Shown here: positions 56,491-64,000 of the stretch, piece after piece | How positions within the stretch are numbered: the stretch's first letter is position 1 | Layout of the letters: every line of letters begins with the position of its first letter | Origin: Neoceratodus forsteri | Taxonomy: Eukaryota; Chordata; Ceratodontiformes; Ceratodontidae | NCBI GenBank assembly: GCA_016271365.2 | Contig: CM057452.1 | Span: 1,241,207,001-1,241,271,000, forward strand | Length of the DNA: 64,000 nt | Direction: 5' to 3' | Notes under the pieces: generated by a model | Told to the model about the DNA's origin: nothing | Seen by the model: the letters and a program-made list of their open reading frames with translations, nothing else | Databases searched by the model: none | Program-made: the position numbers and the translations under genes

Positions 56491-56805
56491 CTGGTATCTT
56501 TGGCTGACAGCGGTTTACTGGTGGTGGTCATGGGCACATGATGACATTCCCTCTCTCAATCTGGTGGCTTTGGCTAACACCGGTTTTCTGGTGGTGGTCA
56601 TGGGCACAGGATGACAGTGCCTCTCACTATATGGCGGCTTTGGCTAACAGAAGTTTACTTGTGGTGGTCATGGGCACATGATGACATTCTCTCTCACTAT
56701 CTGGTGGCTTTGACTGACAGTGGTTTACTGGTGGTGGTGGTCATCATGGGAACAGCTGTAGCCTGTAGCACATTCCCTCTCACTGTCAGATGCACATGGG
56801 TGAGT
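56491..56805 (+). repeat. 70-bp minisatellite, about 4.5 units
   Basis: Units start at 56491, 56561, 56631 and 56701, exactly 70 bp apart, with core ctttggctaacag and tttactggtggtggtcatgg. The last unit is longer (aacagctgtagcctgtagca added) and, from 56711 to 56800, matches 60465-60560 in inverted orientation. Confidence 0.92.
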
Positions 56806-56809
56806 GGCT

Positions 56810-58058
56810 GGATATAGCTTGTATTGCTTTACAGTATTTCACTCTCAGTCAGGAGGCAGATATCTTGAATTAGCAGGTTTTAAGCTGCTAACACCTAGTA
56901 CTACAAATGGACAGTTTTATTTAAGAGGCTGACTGTGTTTGCTAAAGAAAGCAGCACATTCTGTTAAATCTAATCAGAAATAATACCAAGGTGGGGAAGG
57001 TCAAAAAGATGAAATATGAATTTACTTGTGCCAAATTGCTAATATAACATAAGGGAATGAGACTCATTCAGAGTGGGACACCGATTTACAGTTATAAAAA
57101 ACAAAACATGTAACATTGAAAAAATGTGACAGCTTTTTAACCTCTTAACTTAAATCCTACCAACATCAACATCATCATCATCATCATCATCATCATAAAT
57201 GAAGCTGCCCTTGCAATCATCAATGTCTGTATTGTGCCCACTAGGGAATTCTTTCTCCATGATTTCATCATCTACCTCAATGGTAGGCCATTTCATGCTG
57301 CCAGTGCCACCAGGATGGTCTACTTTTCCCACATCACCACAACCATGCCCATGCCGGGGTATGAATACAGAGGTTGCAGTTTGAGCTGGTATGTGCTCCT
57401 GGTTCATTTTTATGAATGTCAACAAGCTGACATTTGAAGGAGGGAGTTTTTTTTTAACTCTTTTTCCTTCACCCCCCTCGGAAAACTCTCTCCAACACCC
57501 TCTAGCCTCTGGTCTCTACCTCCCATCTGAGACCCCTCTCCCTCTCCCTTAATCCACCTGACATATCCCCCAGATCTGAACCCCCCTGGGGAGGGACCAC
57601 CCTATCTACCCAGGGTGCTCTATCTATTGTATAGAATGCTGGGCCACACAACTGGGGCTCTGCAGAGAAGAGTGCATGGTGTTGGGAGTGTGGTCTGGGG
57701 CAGAGGTGCCTTCGGCTATCCCTGAGGGAGGGAATTTTTCACTTAAGTCCCTCCCCCAAACATGGGATGATCAATGTCATCCAGCCCACTATGTGAACGC
57801 TTCCACACATGTCTGGCAGACTGCTGCCCAATGTCCCCCCTTTCCAACGTGGTCTCTGCTTCTATAGTGCACCCGGTCTCCACCAGGTTCCACTAACTGC
57901 GCCAGACAGTCTCTTCCCTTCCTCCCAGGAAGGAGAGTAGCCCTATGAACTCTCCATCATCTCCCCCCTGCCAACCCCTGGCATCCCAAGATCATTCCTG
58001 AACCCTGGTCGCCTGAACCCTGGTATGGCATGAGGTGTGGCGTCCAGTGCCTCAACCC
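56810..58058. other. hAT 3' region, no gene recognised
   Basis: The region is downstream of the transposase stop on the minus strand. It has a (CAT)n run at 57163-57196, which makes an Asp-repeat frame on the minus strand, and a C-rich stretch (57460-58050). No domain is recognised. Part may be transposon UTR. Confidence 0.4.
57163..57196. repeat. (CAT)n microsatellite
   Basis: About eleven CAT/ATC units. The Asp-rich open frame across it is a by-product. Confidence 0.9.
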
Positions 58059-61000
58059 TCAGCACCACTGGGCTGGCACAGAAGGAGAGAGGTTAGTATG
58101 ATGGGCCTGAACTTTTGCCCTCACATAACTGAATACCCTCTCAACACTTACACTGGGAGGTGGGTAGGTCAGGCACTCCAGTGACTCTGAGGTCAGATCT
58201 GGCCATTCCCTGACCTTTCCAGTCCAGTATAAAAGAGGATTGTCAATTACTGTCAGATGCCTGTTTTCAGCCAAATATGAGTCAACCATTTGCTGTGCTG
58301 CATGAAGTCTGGTGATTGACTCATCATCCTGTTCTCCAGATTCATTGATGTTACAAATCCTGACTTGGGACAAAGCACCCCAAAGTGGGTTAATGGCAAC
58401 TGGTTTTGATGACAGACCACCTGGAACTGCTGCCTCATTACAGGATGTGTTTGGTACTACTCCAAACATTCCTGACGTTCAGCCTGGTTATGCTGCTGAG
58501 GTTTGCTGACCTTGGCATGTGACTTCTGTGCCCCATGAACCAAGTGCACCAGTTGCCCACTGACATTTTTAACCTGCTCAGGCCCTCTCTCCAGTAGTGA
58601 TGCAATTCCAAGTTTGTATCGTGAGTCTAGCATTGTTGCTATTGCAAAGTTGTCACTTTGCTGAATTGTCAATATGTGCTTATTGCAGTCAATCAGTGCC
58701 AGCATGTGTATTAGCAACACACTGCTAGCACAGTCTCCAGAACCATCAAGGTTATACTGTACATTCAGCAGTGTCTGCCTCAACGCCCTCAACAGTGGAA
58801 TTGATTGGTGGATGAAGGCAGACTCACCACTCACTGCCTGCATGGCATGTTCAAAAGGCATCAAAATTGTTATAACAGAGTCTATGAGGCACCACTGTTC
58901 AGTCATGAGAGACATGGAGGCCCTGGCAGTGTCATGGTTAGTGTGCATGATGAGATATTCAGAGATTGCTTTGCATTGTTCATACAACCTCTCTGCCATG
59001 TATAAAGTTGAGCTCCACTGGGTGACAACTTCCAGCTTGAGGTGGTGCTGTGGGAGGCTGTTTTGGATCTGCAGCTGTCAAGGCTGGTCACAGGACTTTG
59101 CAGAGTGTGATAAGTGTGAACAGATATGGCTTGCAACTGCCATTTCCTTTATTTCAGGGTGCTGCAGAAACTTCTGGACCACCAGATTTAAACAGTGGGC
59201 CATGCATGGAACCCAAACAAAGCCACCATTCATGATGTATTTAACCACATTTGAGCCATTGTCACTTGCTATAAATCCAGCTCTCAGGGACAGGGGGTTC
59301 AGCCACTCATCAATTTCAGTCAGTATTATGTCCAGCATGGTTTCACTATTGTGGGAATAGGCCACACTGTGCATTGCAAGCATTGCATGCTGTTGAATTC
59401 CCAGAAGGTTGTTACCATGATAGTCTGCCTTACTACACTGATTATTCTCATTACCACCAGCACAAACAACCCCTGGCACCTGCATCCAATGTACAGTTAT
59501 ACACAAATATGAACTCCCCACCATTTTGCTACTTGTCCAAATATATCTATGTTTAAATAGATGAATGGAGAGGAGGAATGTTGAAGGGCATGTCTTACAG
59601 AGTTGGCCACAGTATGGTATAACTCCGGGACAGCATGGGTGGAAAAGTATGTCCTGGATGGGATTTTCCATTTTGGACAGTCGTGTGCTGCAAACTGCTG
59701 GAATCCTGGATTCTCCACAAAGAAGAAGGGCAAAAGATCAATTGCCAGCATTTCAGCTACAGCAGCATTAAGTTCACGTGACACTGCATGATTGTGTGGG
59801 TTCCTCAGGTTACAGGTAAAAACACTCTTCAACATGGACTGACTTACACGTTTTGCATGGGGTGTGACAGATGGCTCTGGTCTGTGAATGGCTGAGAGAT
59901 GTGGTATGGACATGTGATGAAGAGGGGTACACAGGTGATAAGTCCACAGATAGAGTTGTTTTCCCCATTTTAATTACAGGGGTTTATGTACCACTTGCAC
60001 TAGACATACTGCATTGACCACCACCTCCACTGCTACTCTGACCACCACTTGACAAGATTTCTAAATCATAATCCTCCCCCTCATCATGCCTTTAGTAATC
60101 TTCCGGTGTAATTTCAATGCTATTACAGACATTGCTACTTGGTCTTACACTCATGGAAGTGGATAACATGCTCAGTAAGGTTGATGACGAAGGTGAACAC
60201 CCCACTATGGCATTAGCTGCCTCTGGTGCCAGGTCCACATTGCCATGTGCCTGTGCTTAAGATGTGTATGCTGGCCCCCGTGCCCAGATGACTCCCCTCT
60301 TTACCTCGACTCACATGTGAATGGCAAAGCTGGCAGATTGCAACTGACTCATCATTTGCATCTTGGACAAAAAATCTCAAACAAGGGATTGTGATCCCTT
60401 ACTTTTAACATGTCCCAGATGCTGTTTATTGGACTCTGTTTTTTTAAATCCTGAAATGGGGTGAGCACCTGTGTGCATCTGACAGTGAGAAGGAATGTGC
60501 TATTGGCTGCAGCTGTTCCCATGATGACCACCATCACCAGTAAACCACTATTGTGACATGATTTTTCTGTCTGGACACATGCGGACTCCAACTGACTACC
60601 ACGACTACCTATGATTATTACTGGGACATCATGATCATCATCAACAGGAACCACAAAATCACAACTTTTTTGAGGAGGGGGGATTTAATGTCAACAGATC
60701 CAGACACAGCCACAGTGACTTTCTTTTTCCCTGGTTCCCAGCAGGGGTCACTGACATCATCATCATATTCATCAACATCATCCACATCCACAATTTCAGC
60801 TTGGATGCTGTCCTGAGGAGAACATGTTCCAACCACAGCATCATCATCATCATTCCCCAATATTGTATGCCACACTTTGAATCATTGGATGGCAAAGGCA
60901 TGACCTCAACAGCGTTGGAAAAAATGCGATATTGTGAGTTATCGTTGCCAGGATCAGAATCATGTTCAACTACCATGGTGATGTTAATGGGGAGTATGAC

Positions 61001-61311
61001 ATCATCTACACTGTCAGCCACAGCTTTAGACTCAACTATATTTTTTTAAATGGTTAACTGGTCAGCAGTGGAACTTGGTGCAACAATACTCATGCCAGCA
61101 GCAACTGCACTAACTCCACCAGCGGGGACAACATCACCTCCTCCAACTATCAGTGAAGCTACACACTGCACTGTAAAAAACATTGATGGAGAAATCCTTT
61201 ACTGACATCAGCTATGAACTTCTGCGTACTACCATGCCTATGGCCAATCTTGCCACTGGCAGCAGTGCTATGGTCAGAAACAGCTTTGCTTGCACGTATC
61301 TTTGAAGGCAT
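58059..61311 (-). pseudogene. hAT transposase, BED finger to hATC, frameshifted
   Basis: Read on the minus strand: a possible start MPSKIRASKAVSDHSTAAS at 61311; an acidic region with VDDVDEYDDDVSDPCWEP (60875-60618); a BED-type finger AICQLCHSHVSRGK and ASIHILSTG (about 60360-60260); MLAIDLLPFFFVENPGFQQF and IPSRTYFSTHAVPELYHTV (59913-59497); YLCITVHW and FIASDNGSNVV with WVPCMAHCLNLVVQ (59671-59078); MAERLYEQC onward (58999-58457); and the hATC dimerisation block PLLYWTGKVREWPDL with VSVERVFSYV (58469-58059). This order is the ZBED-like hAT layout. The enzyme would cut and paste the element as a dimer. It uses all three frames, so it is inactive. An about 95-bp stretch at 60465-60560 may be a foreign insert or intron. 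Confidence 0.82.
60465..60560 (-). repeat. Inverted copy of minisatellite end unit inside transposase
   Basis: On the minus strand this reads gtggtttactggtgatggtg, tcatcatgggaacagctgca and cttctcactgtcagatgcac, matching 56710-56800 on the plus strand at roughly 90 percent by eye. It lies between the acidic region and BED finger. Confidence 0.85.
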
Positions 61312-62490
61312 TTTTGTGGACCACCAAGAAAATTCTAAACAAATTTAGATTTCTGAACTTTCAGTCTGGGCCTGTGGATGTGAAGCCAAAAAATGACAAC
61401 TGTGGCTTGCAGTTGGAGATTGGGCACCAAAGAGATGCAGAAGCATAGACAGATTAAGATTACACTGCACAATCAAGAGATGCAGTTGCAAAGTCACAAC
61501 AACACCTTAACTAGTGCTCAAAAGTCACAATCCAAATCTGGAAAAGAATACGTTTTGCTGATTTGGTGGGGGAGGGGGGCAGTGACAGAGCACTGCAGTA
61601 ACAGTCCACTAACAAGACACCACAAAGCAATACAAAATAACACAGATGGATAGCAGGTTCACAATGCTGCAATTACTGTGTGGCACAATAAAATGTGTCT
61701 GAGCTGATGGCATGCACCACACACACTCACATACGCACTACAGGTAATGCACAGCAAATTGAAAACTTCAGTAATATAGCCAAATCTTTTAAACAAACTG
61801 AAATTATGCAATGCTGCAAGACAACAATCAGCAAAAAAATGTCAAAAATGTCTGAAAATATTACTGTTTGTGCATTAAAACAGATATACAAGAAAAATAT
61901 AACCAAAACAGAATGATTGCCTTTCTCCCAGTTTATCTACCTTCACCAAAGATAAGCTCCTTCCCCAAGCACACTCTAAGTGTCTGTCAGTACACATACT
62001 GAATGTTCTAAATTAAAATTCAAAATCCACACACAAACAATAAACACTCGATGATATGAGCACAGGAGGGTTTCCTACAATCAATGTACTAAATTTTGAG
62101 CAAAAAAAATGCTCAAAAGGGCTTTTTGAATGGCTTTTAGAGGGTTTGAATCTCAGTGCTCTCGAAGCAAACTATCTCCAGCTACCACTACACACACATT
62201 ACACAGAACTGAGGTTCTGCAGAACAATCTGAAACCCACTTGGCATGCAATCTCATGAATCACTACAAAATTCACCTTGGAGCTCACCAACAAGGCAAAG
62301 TGATGCAAGATTGGTGCAGAAGTGCTTGGAGGAAGGTGGAGTAATGCAAAGTCATTGTTTTCAATGGACTTCGGGTTCCTTATTATGACACAAAGTACTC
62401 CACTTCACATTGTGGATTACTTGCAAATTCCACCTTAATTCACAAACTGCTTCATGGAGCTGATTTTGGCCACTTCAACCACCTCTACTG
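61312..62490. other. hAT 5' region, no further gene recognised
   Basis: DNA between the possible transposase start and the right end of the element. Deep inverted-repeat blocks lie near 62300-62460. No coding content is seen. Confidence 0.45.
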
Positions 62491-62533
62491 TCCATCCATC
62501 CATCATCCATCCATCCATCCATCCATCCATCCA
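62490..62533 (+). repeat. (TCCA)n microsatellite
   Basis: About ten TCCA units with one irregular repeat adjoin the right end of the hAT element. Confidence 0.95.
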
Positions 62534-62639
62534 TATTAGGTATACTCCTGCACCTGAATAGCAAGTCAATATCCAATTAATAAAGATGTCAGGAAATGCA
62601 TAAAAAGGTAAGCACATGCCAACCTATCTTAGTTTTTTC

Positions 62640-63060
62640 CTGATCCAATGATAATGCAAAGCCATTTAGGTTACCCTTCTTCCTGTGTTCTAAGACTTCC
62701 CTCACTAATAACTAGTCCTGGATTTTCCTACCAGGAACTACACAAGTTTGGGTGGGTTCAATAACTGTGTCCAGACTCAAACTTAATTGTTTACCTGCAA
62801 TTTTCATTAATGTTTTAAAATTAACATTCAGCAGGCTTATTCATCCCCAGTCATGCAAGTACTGTGTGTCACCAATTTTAAATAAAAAAATCATGTTTGC
62901 TTCCTTCAAGCTAGCTTGAAGCTCATTCTTTGCAAAACAGCTATTATGTACTTTAGCTAAATCAGTACAAATATAATCCTGTATGGATTTGTACCATTTA
63001 ACAGTATGACAAGCAATCTCCAGGCAGTACCCAACTTTAACATTTGATGGCAGATTGTAC
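62640..63060 (-). pseudogene. Tx1/L1-type reverse transcriptase fragment
   Basis: Minus-strand translation gives MIFLFKIGDTQYLHDW, then ISLLNVNFKTLMKIAGKQLS (RT fingers, NWRPISLLNxDYKIL form), then IEPTQTCVVPGRKIQD, close to ISPMQTCAVPNRKI in element B. The frame has stops, and no motif A to C follows. It is a fourth Tx1/L1-type piece, outside the array and in the same orientation. I cannot see its ends. Confidence 0.75.
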
Positions 63061-63636
63061 CATCTCTATTTATATATGATGTGCACGAGTGGTAGGTGCA
63101 GTTGTGATGGATGTTACACCTGGTACAACCAGGCATAGCACTTTGATGCAACAGTACATAGAAAATGGCCACAAGCTGCCATAAATCACGAAGCCAATCA
63201 TAAACAGGATCCACGTTCAAAAATATGGCTCATGTGGCAAAACATACAAGTGTGCAGTCAAAGCCCCCTTGTGCACAGGTTCTGCCACCCATGGTGATTT
63301 TCATCAACTTTGAAAATCAGGCTTAATATTTCTGAAACATATCCCTGCTACAAGTAAAGGTAAAAAAAAAATATTGATTTGCATTAGCCATTACAGTATG
63401 CAATATACAAAGTTGAGACATGGTCCATAAAGGCCCCAACATATACAAATATGGAACAAAATCACAGTCATTAAAATTGGCAGGATACTGTAATTATTTC
63501 ATTAGAAGTGCAACTGGAAGTTAAATCTACTGAATATCTTTACTACCGAGCACATGTTAATATGATCAACAGCAAAATATTCTTAATATGAGTTGTCATT
63601 AAGAATCTAGACACTTTTTCTTGGACATTTAGGTCT
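63060..63636. other. No gene recognised
   Basis: AT-rich DNA with no recognised feature. Confidence 0.4.
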
Positions 63637-64000
63637 TGTGTTTTTATTTATTTATTTAATTTCAGATTAACACCTTTGAGCCAGAGGCTCTTTTACGTAG
63701 ATTCCACATCAGGTACAAAAACAGATAAGAGCAATATTGAGACATATTAACAAAATACAGCAGAATGGTACAGACAATAACATTTACAACAGAGGTTTAC
63801 AGAGAAAAGGCAATGCCAGGCTATTATCACTTATTATATAACCACAATAGAGACAGTTGTGTCCATCAGGCTTCGTCAATCATAAGTGTGAGGAATGGGA
63901 AGAGGTAGGCAGGCCAGAGAGGGTAAGCTAGAGTGGTGGGAAGGAGACTATGCCAAGGCAGCAGGTGTCTGATAGCTGTGGCGGGGGATTGAGTTGAGAA
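63636..64000 (-). mobile_element. L2-like LINE 3' end, cut by window edge
   Basis: Read on the minus strand, the end has aaagagcctctggctcaaag and gtgttaatctgaaattaaat then aaataaataaa (63636-63695). This is the same terminus as the plus-strand LINEs at 8664-8708 and 13452-13502. The element continues past 64000. Confidence 0.7.

Larger units (their letters stand above)
50997..62490 (-). mobile_element. Large hAT-type DNA transposon, ~11.5 kb composite
   Basis: The ends are related inverted repeats. Left cattagagatgcagtgaag (50995-51013) and right, on the minus strand, cagtagaggtggttgaagt (62490-62472) match at about 15 of 19 positions. Deeper blocks gaagtgggg.actttgtgt (left, about 51041) and gaagtggagtactttgtgt (right, rc near 62388) also pair. 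The flank tccatcca occurs at 50989-50996 and 62491-62498, an 8-bp duplication as for hAT, though a TCCA microsatellite weakens it. A frameshifted hAT transposase lies inside on the minus strand. Other insertions explain the length. Confidence 0.55.

Noticed and set aside
56491..56805. CRISPR or zinc-finger array
   Set aside because: Units of 70 bp are adjacent without spacers, and no Cys/His pattern appears in any frame.
57150..57425. Acidic protein with Asp repeat
   Set aside because: The Asp run comes from a (CAT)n microsatellite, and the remaining frame shows no recognisable domain.

Overview
This 64 kb window looks like repeat-dense intergenic DNA from a non-mammalian vertebrate with a large genome. 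The mix of elements points that way: Penelope-like element (PLE), CR1, L2-like LINEs, Tx1/L1-type LINEs, hAT transposons, tRNA-headed SINEs and a central SINE domain that recalls the DeuSINE/LF-SINE family. An amphibian, lungfish or similar lineage fits best, but this is an inference from repeat content. I found no host gene, rRNA, functional tRNA or bacterial-type operon. Every protein-like reading frame I could recognise belongs to a transposable element, and nearly all are broken by stops and frameshifts.

Layout: 0.6-5.4 kb holds a Penelope-like element on the minus strand (reverse transcriptase plus GIY-YIG endonuclease) facing an inverted, partial plus-strand copy of its 5' part. 5.8-14.2 kb holds CR1 3' tails, a 50-bp minisatellite split by a LINE 3' end, a 1.5-kb foldback, a hAT-type MITE and a LINE 3' UTR. 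14.18-44.01 kb is the centre of interest. One SINE copy is split at a single internal site, and between its halves lie three roughly 6-kb Tx1/L1-type LINEs (called A, B and C here), head to tail on the minus strand. A variant of the same SINE target motif stands at each of the four junctions. Later insertions interrupt the array: an L2-like LINE and a foldback MITE in A; a near-complete CR1, an L2 tail and a tRNA-like SINE in B; another L2-like LINE in C.

44-51 kb is old single-copy-like DNA with a decayed LINE C-terminus, a CR1 ORF1 remnant and a CR1 3' end flanked by inverted copies of its own flank. 51.0-62.5 kb appears to be one large hAT element with related terminal inverted repeats and a frameshifted BED/hATC transposase. 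Inside it are an array of ~433-bp units in alternating orientation, a 70-bp minisatellite and a MIR-like SINE. The window ends in a Tx1/L1-type reverse transcriptase fragment and a LINE 3' end.

The most notable observation is the tandem, apparently site-specific LINE array inside a SINE. I read it as a Tx1-clade lineage that uses a conserved SINE segment as its landing site and can pile up there because each insertion recreates the target. Family names were assigned by reading motifs, without database comparison.
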